From Hamiltosporidium tvaerminnensis (taxonomy: Eukaryota; Microsporidia; Dubosqiidae), in contig CM061247.1 of the NCBI GenBank assembly GCA_022605425.2, positions 979,501 through 1,043,500 of the forward strand: 64,000 bases of DNA, read 5' to 3'. Both the position numbers and the translations under genes were made by a program. Below are positions 45,430-57,680 of this stretch, piece by piece. Within the stretch, counting starts at the first letter, position 1. The number at the start of each line of letters is the position of its first letter. The notes beneath the pieces were generated by a model. The model was not told the origin of the DNA. It did not search any database and saw nothing but the letters and a program-made list of their open reading frames with translations.

Positions 45430-47040
45430 ATAAAAGTACTACATATTTGTAAGCACGATAGCTTTTTTAATTATAGTGAGTCAATTTTCACCGTATTTAT
45501 TGAGTCATCTTTGTTTAAATTTTTTTTCTAGATACTTTGTTTTGCCCTGGTTTATCTTTAGTCCGGCCTTTCTGATTACTCTATTACATATTATAGAAGA
45601 TTTTGAATCATCTTCGTTTTTAAAATAATATTTAAATAGTCCGAATAACTAACTATCTCCGAGCGCTATAACACTTAGCGAACTCGGTCATCCTTCACGA
45701 TTCTCTTTATTCTTCTCCTTTGTCCACCAAGTTTTTTCATTGCAATTATTGAGTTTTCTTAAATCCTTTTCCGCCTCATCTAGCTATTCATTTCTCAATC
45801 TACCTCTTCTTCTCTTACCTTCAGATGTTGATCTAAGAATTTTGCTAACAGCTCTTTTCGTCGACATTTTTCTACATGCCCTAGACATCTAAGTCTTATC
45901 TGTTTCATAACGGTGAGAGAATTTGTTCTTCATAAGCTTGTATATTTCTAGATTCTTTCTAATCCTTCACTTAGTATTTTTAAATTTCGGGACGTATATT
46001 CTACTAGGCATCTATCTTTCCCATATTTCCAGCAGGGTATCGTCTCTTTTTGCCATAACATGTGTTTCGGAAAGTAAAGTACAACAGGACTAATAATCGT
46101 CAATATATTTGCCTTTTTGTCTTTTGATTTAACAGATTTGACTTCAGTAAGCAGCAGAACAAAGTGGGTCTTGTTGCCTGCTTTTTTTCTTTGTTTAATC
46201 TCAAGAGCATTTATGTTATTCTCGTTCAGAAATAATACCAGGTATTTAAAGATCGATATTCTTTAAGATATATGAATCGTTTTTAAAGAGTTTTTAGGGT
46301 ATTTACCGATTGAAGACATTATCTTATATTTTGTTTGCTTTCATTTATTATCATTTTGATTTTTCCTGATTCCGCTGCTAATATTCTTAAACTTAATCCT
46401 ATATCTTCTTGTTTTCTTTCCACGATGGCCACTTCATCTGCATATGCGATTTATTATGTGATTTCATTAATATTATAAGTCTTCTTTGCCAGCTTTCGGA
46501 TTATTCCTTTTAGTGCCAGATTGAACAGTACGCAAGATAATGTATCCCCATTTTTAGTCCTATATTAATGCTAAAATCTCTGGATTTGTTACTTTTTAAC
46601 AAGAATTATCCTTTTGTTTGTATCAGAGGCATTTTGATCAAACGAATAATTTTCATAGGAATTTTAAAATTTCTGAGTGTTCTATACAAAAATGCCCGAT
46701 AAATACTGTCATAGGCTTGCTTTTAGTCTAAAAAAAGATGATTCGCTATGATTTTATGTTAATTGCACATTCCGAGCATCATTATTATATCAAAGATTTA
46801 ATCGGTTGCTGAGCGGTCTCTTCTGAATCCACATTGATAAACTCGAAGAACGCTTTTCGCGTATTTCTCAAATCTTTTTGAAAATTTTTTGTGAGAATTT
46901 TGTATCCAATCTTCAGAAGACATAAAATTGTCAGAATAAGGTATAAAAAGTTTTTTTTGTTTAAAATTATATTTCGTTTAGTAGGTATCAATTTATAGAT
47001 TTTTTGTAAATATTTTAAGATCGAAGAACACATCATAATT
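45430..47040 (-). mobile_element. Decayed LINE of the type common in arthropods
   Basis: Minus strand, in order: 'LCLLKIGYKILTKN' (RT motif before the fingers), then in an adjacent frame 'QCGFRRDRSATD' followed by a stop (near 46815), 'MGDTLSCVLFNLALKGIIRK' (RT motif B block, near 46540), 'IAYADEVAIVERKQEDI' (the YADD active-site block with Asp to Glu at the second Asp, near 46440), 'AAESGKIKMIINESK', and the C-terminal 'RLRCLGHVEK' (near 45890). These are hallmark blocks of endonuclease/RT LINEs abundant in arthropod genomes. Numerous stops and shifts make it dead. Clade (Jockey/I/RTE-like) not resolved. Confidence 0.75.
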
Positions 47041-47900
47041 TATCATTCTGTTTGACATATGTTTAGTTCAATGTATTTGAAGTAAAATTTGCTAGAAATG
47101 CTTTTACTTGCATTAGAAAAGGTTTTTTATTTATCTTAATACGAAGCTCTAAATATTCAGAGCTTTTATTGTGTATGTAAAATGTTAGATAGCATAAGCT
47201 TGTAAGTTTTTTGAAAATGCGTAAAGCCTAGGAATATCTATTTTAAAATTTTTTTAGGCTCCTTCTCATTATAAATATTTAGTTTTTTTGTAAGAAATCA
47301 CGTACTGAATTCATATTTATAGTCTTTAAAAGCCTTTTCTATGCAAAGCTCATAAATATCTGCAACTATTTTGCATAGAGCTTTATAAAATATATTAGAT
47401 AAAGATATTCTCTATAAATAGTAAATTGTACCTTTAAATATTTTTTATTTCAAGAAGGATAATGCTTAATTTCCATTCATCAAGTATATTTCGCATATTA
47501 TATATTATTTATACCAATTTAACCATGTTTATTATTTACGCTTCACCTTTACGATTCGACTTCTGCAGTGTTTTAATCGTCTATCAGCTCCCTTGGATTT
47601 TTCCTGTTTATAATGACAGTTATTTTTCTCTGAAGCATTCGATTAATATCGATCTCGTTCGCTTAGGTTCTAATATTTTTATTAGCTATGTTATAACTAG
47701 TCCTTTTATTTTTTCTTGGTTTATCTTTTTCAATGTAATTTAAAAGTTTTTCGAAGTATCTGCCCTGTGTATAGAATAACATAGGTGAGCGGTAAAATAT
47801 TCTCTAGCTCTTCTTTGTATACTGATTTATGTTAAAAGGCTTCGATATTTGATTTCTATTAAATTATAAGGTCGTCATATCTGGTTATTTCCAAAAGCTT
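47041..47900. other. Intergenic DNA with one doubtful frame
   Basis: A 93-codon hydrophobic ATG frame (47462-47743, +) is present without a CCC motif or family resemblance. The stretch could also be the decayed 5' part of the neighbouring LINE. Confidence 0.3.
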
Positions 47901-47904
47901 CTAA

Positions 47905-48130
47905 GACGTGGAGAGAGAATAATCACATAAAAAATTATCTGGTTGGTAAAGATTGCCTATAATTAGTGCGAAATTTATTGTTGCCAATGCTGGTGATATT
48001 AACCACACCGGATATATAAACTAACCCACCATTACCCGAGTTACGACAGATTTAAAGAAACAAATGGAAAAATTCATTTGTGTTCTTCCAAAACATTGAG
48101 AGGCAAAAGATGAATGTAATAACTAAGTAA
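47905..48130 (+). repeat. Partial, diverged copy (D) of the ~0.7 kb dispersed repeat
   Basis: 'gtggagagagaataatcacataaaaaa', then 'ttagtgcgaaatttattgtt' and 'aaccacac' match the first ~200 bp of copy B (32888) in order. Similarity fades after ~48130. Confidence 0.6.
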
Positions 48131-50635
48131 TAAGGCATCTAAGACTTTAAATATTTTTTTGCTCATAACCATACTACTAATTGGTTTAAGCTCGGCAGAA
48201 CTCTTTTCTCATAAATGTGTTTTGTGATTTTTAGAATCATGATTCTTGGTTATGTTCGGGAGTAATGACATTTCTGCAGTTTGAATACAACCAGAAGTAC
48301 TATTTTCGGGTGTTTAAATCCAATTTTTAAATTTTCAGATAAATACCTCTTTCATCTTGAGATAGAATGAATATATGTCATTTGGTGGATTAAACTTTTT
48401 GAAATATAAATATTTGCACATATTTTTAATCTAGTTATCTAATAGATATATCCTGAGATGATTAGATATCGGATTGGTATGTTATAGCCTTTTAACTATT
48501 TTGAGTTTGATAGGCTCCGCCAAAACTTCATCTAAACTAAAACTTATTGAATTCTTCAAAATAGCCTCCGAAGCTTTTCATAATAGCTAAACCCGAAGGA
48601 CCAAGCAAATTGAAAATGGCGCGGTCTAATTGATGAAATGACATACCTTCGAGTAAACTCTTTATATCAGTGTATTTATTTGTAAATGAAATTACCCTAT
48701 AAATTTCCGTTTTTTAGTCAGAGAAAAATATATTAATTTATATCGGTTATCGATATATTAAAAATGTGTTTTTTTTTGTTTGTTAGCATGTCAGTAGTGA
48801 CTTCAAGTTCGTATATTTCATTTTAAATCACTTATAAATCTTCTTATATACTTTTGTTAGGCTAAGTCTTGACCAAATTTAAATATTATGAAATATATCC
48901 TTCTTTTCTGCGTATGAATTTCTGTTGAGGCAATACATCTATTAAGATTGTATTATAAAAGCGCATTTCATCTTTTATTTGAATATTTTTTCATTTATAA
49001 AATTACAGTTTAAATTTTTTAGGAAAAATTTTGATGAGAAATATTTTCTCGGTATCTTAGTGTGTTACCGTTTTAGTAAAACTATTTTTTTGTCTTAATT
49101 ACTTGCTAATTTTTATAAGTTTACCTGGTGCTCTGTAATGTCTAGTTAAAATTTCTTAGGTTTATTTCTAAGTGAGTTGATGCTCCGCCTCGAAAGACTG
49201 CACATATTTCATTTTAAAATTTTGATTAAAGATTTTTAAATTTTCAATTTTTTTTGTTTGAATCGTTTAAAAATATTCATTTATTCGTATCGTTTTTGTA
49301 ACAATAAAATTTATATAGATAAATGTGCTATACATGACTCGACTTTTCTCTTTTATAATGACTTAAGACCGCTAGAGAACGACTTGTTATCACAATAACT
49401 GGATTGAATAAATAAATACTTACATTTTTCATTATTATCTTTATTTTTTTATTAAACTAAAAAATACGTATATCTGAAAACAGGGAACACAAAATACACT
49501 TATATACTGTTTTTTTTTGATGCGAATGTTCAATATTATTACCTAAACGATGATTAAACTTCACTTTCGCTTCAGTTATGTATCAGTGTTTTTAAGAATA
49601 TGGGTAACTTAGAAAGGAATTAGGGCATGTTAATTAGCCTTAATGTCTATTATTGTACTATATATGTTCTGTTTTTCTGTAAAATGTCTTAAAATAGCCA
49701 TAGTAAGGATGAATGCTAAATTATTTAAATTTTTTTTTATTAAGTCTATAATTACAGAATTTTCAACAGAAAGGAAAATTTAGAAGTAATATTCTGAGTT
49801 GAAAATTATAAATTCTAATCGCTTTGATCGTATACTATGATGTTATATTGTAAACTGAACATTTTATTTGTATTAAAACTTGGGCATACACCAAAAACAT
49901 TTAAAGATATATAGCAAACTTTATATTAAAATCCGATCCTAGACACGAGGCTTCAAAATCAAAATATATATAAGAACATTCTAAAAAGCCTCTAATGACG
50001 CGTTTATATCGTTAAGATTTTTATGCAAATAAAGCGAGAGTATTATCTAATTTTACTACGATTCAAGAACTATGTTGATAAAGATTTAATTTAAGCTGTA
50101 GCACAAATCTACAAACGAAATGACTAAGAACTATGGGATAAGATTCACCAAATCTTGATACACTTCGTTTAATTTTGATTTTTTTTGATTCAACCTTGTT
50201 TTCCTTTCCGTGAATCATTTTCGGCTTTTAATCGAGAAAGTGAGAATGATGATTCAATGACTTCTTATGCAATTTTTATTCGAATCGTTATTTCAAATAT
50301 AAAATAAATTACCTTCATTCGGGTCGTTGTAGGCTATCTAATGATGCTTTTTCACTTCTTTTAGAAGTATATCTTTACTGCGATTTTTTTTTCAATCAAA
50401 AAAATAATTTAATTGTGTTTCTAAGCCTAGTAACTAAATATTTTAAGATTATTATTTATATTCGGTGTCCCGAATGTATATTGCAGAGTATTTTATATAA
50501 ATTTATACAGACTTACAACATCAGGAATAGATTGATTCACTATAAATATAAACAATTTCATCACCCCATCAGTCTGCATCTTAGGTGTTTTGGTTTTAAA
50601 GATCTCATAATAATCCCATAAAATAATTATGATTC
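48131..50635. other. Gene-free AT-rich stretch
   Basis: No gene or repeat I can support. A 68-codon frame at 50415-50621 (+) lacks any supporting signal. Confidence 0.35.
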
Positions 50636-50687
50636 CGAAGAATATTAGAATACTATTAACTATAAACTACGGAATTTACTTTCGAAA

Positions 50688-50712
50688 GCCGGGTTCGATC
50701 CCCGGTTAGTGC
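50688..50712 (+). other. tRNA-like T-arm and acceptor 3' strand (pseudo-tRNA fragment)
   Basis: 'ccgggttcgatccccgg' forms a perfect 5-bp T-stem with a canonical TTCGATC loop and is followed by 'ttagtgca', like the 3' acceptor strand. The matching 5' acceptor strand and D-arm are not found in the ~75 bp upstream, so it is not a complete tRNA. It may be a truncated tRNA gene, the tRNA-derived part of a SINE, or part of an LTR-type element; the following ~150 bp are GC-richer than average. Confidence 0.4.
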
Positions 50713-50849
50713 ACTGTTTATCTTTCCGTCGAAAGTTTGCGTTCGGTTGAGAGCCTAGCCAATCAAAAGAAAATTGTTTTCGGAACTCCTATAACTTGGC
50801 TAAGCTATGATCAACGTTAGATAGTGTTATATCCGTAGGGAAGAAGCGA

Positions 50850-51433
50850 GATATTAAATAATATAAACTATAAACTAATAATATCTCATTTACGTTTTAT
50901 AAACAAGTAAATACTAAAAATATTATAACTACTATTTTGTCGTACATAATTACAATAGAGGGGCGTGTCGACAATTAACCAAAAAAAATACTTCGACTTA
51001 AAGGAAAAAAAGAAATCAATGAATGAATGAGCAGAAGAAATCGTTTTCGAACAAGAATATATTTTTAACCGAGTTTCAATGGCCTAATATCAAAAAATAT
51101 TTCAATAAGTTTTAAGAGGAAATAAAGAAAAAGATTATTTATATTCACAGTTTCTATTTATTAGTTAAATATGGATTAAATAAGAAAAAATATCTTTTAA
51201 CCGACTTAGACACCTATAAAAAATTTTTAAGTTTATTATGATTATATAAAGCTAAAATGGAAATAAAAAAACAGCAAAAATACCCCTAAATATATAGAGA
51301 GGCAATGAAACAAGAATTTTATTTTGAAACATGGAAATTTTAATGTTGGACTACAAAATATATTCGATAAGCCGCATCTTTCTGAATATCATTTTAACAA
51401 GTAAACATTATGAAATATATCATTCGGATTCTT
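50850..51433. other. AT-rich intergenic DNA
   Basis: Nothing recognised. Confidence 0.4.
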
Positions 51434-53710
51434 CTATTTACTCAACATTTCTAATTCATAAACAGAATCAACATCAAAATTCGAACAACAAATTCTAACC
51501 TTTGTATTTTTTAAACATTCGAAAGAACTTTCGGATAATGAAATTTTTTCTAAAGCTTTAAATTTTGAAAGAAAAAGAATGTCTTTTGCACTGATAGTTA
51601 GCTCTTTTATTTCTAAAAATTTTAAATGTTTAGTTAAACCATGCGTTGTTAGATTGTTGAGTCGAGCATCTTCTTGTAAGTTTATTCCGTTCAATTTTAA
51701 AACCTGAAGCTTTATAAGCCCACTTACAACTATAAGATCAGCCCTATTTAGAGAATTATGACTTAAATCTAAGAATGAGATTTTATTTGATTTTGTATCG
51801 TTGAAAAATAAGGATACAGAACCAGCGTAAAGCCCACAACGATCTAATACGATGTGTTCTAGATCGTTAAACATGCCTTTACAGGTAATAGGTATATTTT
51901 TTATTTTATTATTTGTCAAGATGAGTCGTCGAAGTATCTTTTTAGATATAAGTTTGTTTAGATTAAGTAAATGAGAGGAATCTAAATTACATGTGTGTAG
52001 TTTTAAATTTTCTAATCTTGAAAAATTTAATATTTTTTCTATTTCCAAATGAGTTAGTGGCGTACCCTTGATTTTTAATGTTCTTAAAGTGTCATAAAAT
52101 TGTTGTTCATTCAAATCGGTAAATAATGAAGAAATATTTTGTATCCTGTAAAGTGTTAGAAATTCCAAATTCGGTAAAAACTGTATATTATGAATTTTCT
52201 TTGGCAATGAAAAGTCTTTTAATGCAAGTTCTTCTAATTTAAGAAAATTTAAATTGATATTTTTTTTAATTCTAAAAGATAAGTTGCCAACTGATTTCAT
52301 TTCTATTGACAGTAGACTTTTATAATTATAAAGCAGATCAAAGCAATTATCATTCATATTTGTAGTTATTAATTTTATTTTACTGGCAAACTTGTTATAT
52401 TCTGGAATTGGAATGTTTGATATGTTGAATGGATATTTAAAAACAACTTTGTCGAGTATTAAAAACTCAAAACATGCTTTTTTAAAGAAACTATGAATTA
52501 ATTTGTCAATCACCATGTTTTTAATTTCGATAATAAAAATAACCAATATTTTTTCTGTATAAATTTCATCATCATCACAAGTACAATTCTCTAGTTTTAT
52601 CTTTGCTACTTTTTTAAATTCAATGAAGCTTATAAGATCAACTGAACTCAATTGAATATTTTCTAATTTCATATTTCTTAATTTATTAATTCGAAATTCG
52701 TTTATTTTACTAATATAATTCTTAACGTTTAGACAATTTTTCAGTTTTAGACACATAAAGTCCTTATATATTAAACAATTTATCGATTCATTAATGTTTA
52801 TCAGATTAGAAAAATTACAATTAGAAAATATTATTGTCTTGATATTTTTTATTCCTTTGAATATCCAATCATATAGTTGTTTATTATTCTGGGCATTTAT
52901 ACTCGCAAAAAAAATGTTTAAGCTTCTACCTTCAAATATAAGAACAAGTTCTTGATTTAAACACTCTTCGGATGGATAAATATCATGAGTGGAGCCATTT
53001 ATTGATGTTAAAACAATTCGTGAATTATCAAAAGTCACTGAAATATTTATAAAATTCAAATATGAAATTAAGGCTGTTATAAAGAAATATCTTACGGCAA
53101 TACAACTATTAAAAACTAGAATATTTTGATTTTGAATAATTCCATTTAAATATTTGCCAGTAAAAGCCCAATAATTCAAACGCGAAAACAATTTACGAAA
53201 GTAAACGTTTGTTTCAGGTATCAAGCCTAAAATACAATTTATCAATTGCCAATATACAAAATCGGGAAGATAAAAATTTATATCTGTTAGGTCACATATA
53301 ATTTCTATAAAAAACTCAAATACTTCCTTTGTTATCAAATGACCAACATAAAATGCAAGTTTTTTTGAATCTATTTTATTTTCGATTTGTACTATTTTAA
53401 ATTTAATATTTCCGGGATAAATTATTCTTATACTGTTATTTTGTGTATTTGTTGTTAGTATAGGGATATCAGTCGTTCGTTTCAATTTATTAGCTATGGC
53501 GCGATATGGTCTTAGTTTTTCAAACAATTCTTTTTCTTCATTACTTAATCTTAATTCTTCTACAAATAATGTTTCTCCTGTGAATTCGGAATCAGTCTTA
53601 CTGAAGAAGAAAGTTACAGTTCGGGCTGTACAAATTCCTTCCGAGATATATTCTAAAAATAAACTACAAAAATGATGGTATTTCATATGTTGAAGGCTTC
53701 TAATATTCAT
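51434..53710 (-). CDS. Secreted/surface leucine-rich-repeat protein, LRR-B (paralogue of LRR-A)
   Basis: 758 codons from the first ATG. Homology with LRR-A begins at the internal Met 9 (ATG at 53686), which is the likelier start and gives ~750 residues. LRR units are in the same positions as in LRR-A. The protein is almost identical to LRR-A in its N-terminal ~135 residues, through most of 270-395, and in the last ~290 residues, but differs strongly in two internal blocks (LRR-A numbering ~184-262 and ~395-460). Similarity at DNA level stops near the ends of the coding region; flanks are largely unrelated. This pattern suggests gene conversion over the ends with diversification of the middle. 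Role inferred: exported binding protein. Confidence 0.85.
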   Translation of the reverse strand: MNIRSLQHMKYHHFCSLFLEYISEGICTARTVTFFFSKTDSEFTGETLFVEELRLSNEEKELFEKLRPYRAIANKLKRTTDIPILTTNTQNNSIRIIYPGNIKFKIVQIENKIDSKKLAFYVGHLITKEVFEFFIEIICDLTDINFYLPDFVYWQLINCILGLIPETNVYFRKLFSRLNYWAFTGKYLNGIIQNQNILVFNSCIAVRYFFITALISYLNFINISVTFDNSRIVLTSINGSTHDIYPSEECLNQELVLIFEGRSLNIFFASINAQNNKQLYDWIFKGIKNIKTIIFSNCNFSNLININESINCLIYKDFMCLKLKNCLNVKNYISKINEFRINKLRNMKLENIQLSSVDLISFIEFKKVAKIKLENCTCDDDEIYTEKILVIFIIEIKNMVIDKLIHSFFKKACFEFLILDKVVFKYPFNISNIPIPEYNKFASKIKLITTNMNDNCFDLLYNYKSLLSIEMKSVGNLSFRIKKNINLNFLKLEELALKDFSLPKKIHNIQFLPNLEFLTLYRIQNISSLFTDLNEQQFYDTLRTLKIKGTPLTHLEIEKILNFSRLENLKLHTCNLDSSHLLNLNKLISKKILRRLILTNNKIKNIPITCKGMFNDLEHIVLDRCGLYAGSVSLFFNDTKSNKISFLDLSHNSLNRADLIVVSGLIKLQVLKLNGINLQEDARLNNLTTHGLTKHLKFLEIKELTISAKDILFLSKFKALEKISLSESSFECLKNTKVRICCSNFDVDSVYELEMLSK

Positions 53711-55500
53711 AATTAATATGAATTAAATTAGTGAGTCGATTTAAATTTAAATGAATATAATTTAATACGATTTGATGTTATTTAATATATTTAAATTCTA
53801 ATTAATTCAATTTTTGAGTAAAAACTTTACACTTATTTGTACTAAAATTGTATAAATACATCATAGAAAAGAGAGAAAAATTCTATGCGCAAAACAACAA
53901 GAAATATTTTTATATTTAAGAAATAATAGAAGATTCCATGGTTTAATTGCTAATGCAAGAACATACAAACGTTTTAATTTGAAGAAAGGTATACCAAATA
54001 CACATTGGAGCTAAATATACATGTTATTTATACTGTCTGCATTTGAGCATAATATTTTTTAACCTTTTTTCTAAACCTAAGATAATATAGATATTTTTAC
54101 TTCGAAACCCGCTTCTTTAATATTTTTCCGATGAAAATATAAAATTCGATTAAAAGAAAGATTAATTGCAAGATACCAAGAGAATTTGTTTTCTTTCTAT
54201 TAATTTGTTAAAAAAGACTGGTTGGCAAACTTATATAGACAGATTATAATTATTCAGTATAATATTTTAAAATTAAAATATCTACTATCAGCAATCAAAA
54301 AATCTTTAAAAAGTGATAGAAATGAAAAAAAAATTGAGATGAACGAAAAGAGTACTTTTAGGAGTATTATCTGATGTTTTACTAAGCTGATATTCTGCGA
54401 AAAAGAACGAAATTTTGAGCTTAATAGATATACGAATAAACACATAATAAAATCAGTATATTTAAATCTGACAACTAGCTGCAATTTATTAGATACATTG
54501 GGTGGGAAATCGAACTATTCTTGCAAACATAAATATTTTATTGTCATATTATTTTACAATTTACACAAAAGAATTCCGACCGGCGATATTGAAATAATGA
54601 TATAATATATTTAGTGAAGAAACACACGGAATGTTCATTATAAATAAAATTTATCTATATTAATATTAGTGATTATAAAAATCTTTTATTCAAAATAATT
54701 GTCAATAGAAAATGCAGATTTGATCAGTTTAATGTTTTGAACATCAAAATCTATTCTATATTTGAAGTACCGAATACAAAATTAGATTTACATTAAAGAT
54801 TTTTAGATGTCTAAAAATCGGAAAAAATAACAGTGTCTTTTACTTAGAAATAAAAGCTAAAACAATTTTTGAGCACTCTGAGCTATTAAATTAAAAAAGT
54901 GTCGATAAAATTTTATTCTGATGCTTTTGTTTAAATCGTTCTGTTAAGATGACATTATACATCATATTTTAACTGATACATTATAAAGAAACCGAGATAT
55001 TTAAGCTATCGAATCATATTTGGAAAAAAATTTCGAATTTCTGCATTTTTTTCTGTTTCTTTTATATGAATATTTTCTATTATAAATTATATGCGTATTT
55101 TAAACTCATTGAGAGTAAAAATTGTTATAGGCGAAATATAGGTAAAAAATTCGGCTATATTATCAAACATAGAATCTTTGTTTGATATAACCTTTACTAA
55201 AAAAATATACAAAAAAAACTTATTATATAAACGTAATGTAAATTTAAATTTTGGACAAAACTTAGCAATAGATCTATTTTTAAAGAATGAACCTATGAAT
55301 ACCAAAAAAATCGAATTTTTCCTTTAAAAAATTGAAAGAAATATCTCTTTGCTCCATCAAATATACTTTCTGTAAAACTAGATGCAGAATAGAAATGACT
55401 GCAGATTTGGTTTTTAATTCTTGAATTTTTATAGGTTGTTTATCGTATTTAAATTATTTATTAAAAATCTGTTATAATAAAATGTATTAATACTAACTGA
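53711..55500. other. Gene-free AT-rich stretch
   Basis: Short frames at 54254-54484 (-) and 55087-55305 (-) begin with non-ATG codons and lack motifs. The latter is protein-like in composition and may be a relic. Confidence 0.35.
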
Positions 55501-55509
55501 CGCTACAGC

Positions 55510-56250
55510 TCATATAGAGCCTAATCAACTTTAAAGATTATCTTCTGAATTCTCTATCTAGTACCTTTTCCTTCCACTGCCTCACACTAAGCCTTCTCAG
55601 CTCATTTTATACAGCATCCATCCATCTTTTTCGTGGTCTAGCCTCGGTTCTTTTTTCATTGGGTTTATACATTTAGACTTGGTTCTTCTCACGATCTGGA
55701 AGCATTTGTACTACATGTACTAACCATCTTATCTACCTCTTTCTATTTCAGTTACCAAATTTAATTCACGATAGAGGTCATAAAGTCCGTGATAAATTCG
55801 AATTTTTTGCTCATTGTTTTACGTTTTTTAAGACAAATATTATGAGAATTATATTTCTTTCCCTAATGTCTAAAAGTACCTCATCTCTTTTTGTCATGAT
55901 CAAAGTCTCGGATTCATACATTACAACAGGGTTTATAATTGTCCTATATATATTTTTTTGGATTCCTACTTAGATATGCTAATTACATTTAGCGTTGCAG
56001 CACAAAGTAGGCTTTATTTCCTAATTTCATTTATTCCATGATTTCCTCGTCGCTTTTGTTGCTTTCATTCAATAGAGTTCCCAAATATTCAAAGCTCGAT
56101 ACTTTTTCGAACTTCATTGAGTCAATTTCTAAAGATTTATAAAATATATGCTTTTAAATACTTTCTTCTCGTTGTTTAATTTATTTCATTTTCTTCATGC
56201 ACATTCGATGTCAATTTATGTTAATTGTCGGTTCTTCTACTTTAGTTACA
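55510..56250 (-). mobile_element. Decayed LINE fragment (3' end), arthropod type
   Basis: On the minus strand, near 55640-55540, 'EARPRKRWMDAV' (stop) 'NELRRLSVRQWKEKVLDRE' is the typical C-terminal tail of arthropod-type LINE polyproteins, whose usual form is GRPRKRWMD followed by a W..A.DR block. Further upstream on the same strand, to ~56250, the sequence resembles decayed polyprotein but is too broken to assign by block. A separate copy from the one at 45430-47040. Confidence 0.7.
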
Positions 56251-56600
56251 ATATTCAAAATACCGGATAAAATATTTATCTTATTTAATGTTCGCCCCCA
56301 TTTTGCCTCTTCTTAATTTGCTTTTAAGATGAAATTGTTTATTTACTCCTCTATGGATTTCATTAACTATCAATGCCGCTGTCTATCAATTGAATTCGGC
56401 ATCTCTATGACACCATAGTCCTCTTCACCGGTCAAATAAAAAACTTTGCGTCCTTTGTTTAAACTAACGAACCAATGAGCCTCTATACTATAAATATTTG
56501 TAGCCTTTAAGATACATCCTATGAATTTTTGTCATAATACCGCCCCATATTATCAATATGAGATTATCTCAATCCTATACTTATTAAAAAAGCTTAGCTT
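56251..56600. other. Intergenic DNA between two element relics
   Basis: May contain more of the decayed LINE; no block is identifiable. Confidence 0.3.
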
Positions 56601-57680
56601 ATTCATGCATCACTTAAATACGTAAATTCCAATGTTTTAAATGTTTAAAGTTAATCATGTAGAGTTATTCGTACTTCTATAAGTAGCTTCTTCTTTGTAT
56701 TCTAATCTGACAAGATTTTTTGGTTCTAGATCATGCTTCTTAATATTAGTTTTTATTTAGTCTCCGAACTTATTTGCGCATACTCTTTAGCAAAAAAATT
56801 TTACTCTGCCGACTCTTAATACTTTTATAAGTCTTAAATTTGTATCAATTCATAATAAGTAAATTTAAGCATCTAATCACTTCAGTACGCTGCTCAGTAT
56901 TGTCATGTATGAGATTTTTCACATATCGGGCTACTAAATGCTCGAAGATGTAACCACATCTTGTTCCGTATTGGTAAATAACCTCTGCACCCCATAATAC
57001 ATTTATATCCTAGATATAGCAGAAATTGTTTCATAACTTGGTTCAATTTTCGTCTTCTTTAGTCCTCTGGAAAGGTTACATACATAAAAACTCATCATTT
57101 ATTTCAGTATATAACTTTGAATGATGTTTCATTTTGCTGTTTCTTAAATAGTTTTGCATGTAAAGATTCCCTTAAGTACTCCTAGTAATCTTTCTTCCAA
57201 CGTATATTTTTTTAGCTCATTCCTTTCCCCAAGAATGGAAACCAATCCACATTAGAATCAAAGCCGCGTCAGGTTATGGCATTTGCCATATTTTTAGTTT
57301 GATTGACTAGGTTGTCAATCTAATGCAAACTTTCTTGAACGAAAGATAAAGAGTGCACCGGCCAAGGAAGTAATTTCCGATATCCTCACCCCTAGACCAT
57401 TGAAACTGCAAAGCTATATATTACTTTTAATAACTTTTTACTGATGCAGGATGCATTTTATTAGTATTCTTCCCTTAGAATTTCTGCTCTTCAAGTATAT
57501 TGCATTACTTTTTTTCATAAGATCCAAGAATTAAGGGATTGTATTTAAACTCAACCTAAAACTATGTAGGTTTTTTAAGTTCTATTCTAGGAAGGTATAG
57601 ATGCTCATTACAATCTTTAAGTTAACTATGTAATGATAACAGATATAAAAGTATGTTGTATAAAATATCAGCTAAAACCA
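56600..57680 (-). mobile_element. Decayed R4-like retrotransposon copy
   Basis: Reverse-complement similarity to 15840-16600 of the R4-like element. Landmarks: 'ttctattctaggaaggtata' (57579-57598) matches the complement of ~15855-15880; 'atacatttatatcctagatatagcag' (56998-57023) matches the complement of ~16245-16271; 'tatataactttgaat' (57108) matches ~16138-16152; 'gcatactctt' (56779) matches ~16470. Order and spacing are preserved, and there are many stops and indels. It may split the LINE whose ends lie at 55.5 and 59.1 kb. Confidence 0.75.

Noticed and set aside
54254-54484. 76-codon minus-strand frame
   Set aside because: Non-ATG start, hydrophobic low-complexity composition, no motif.
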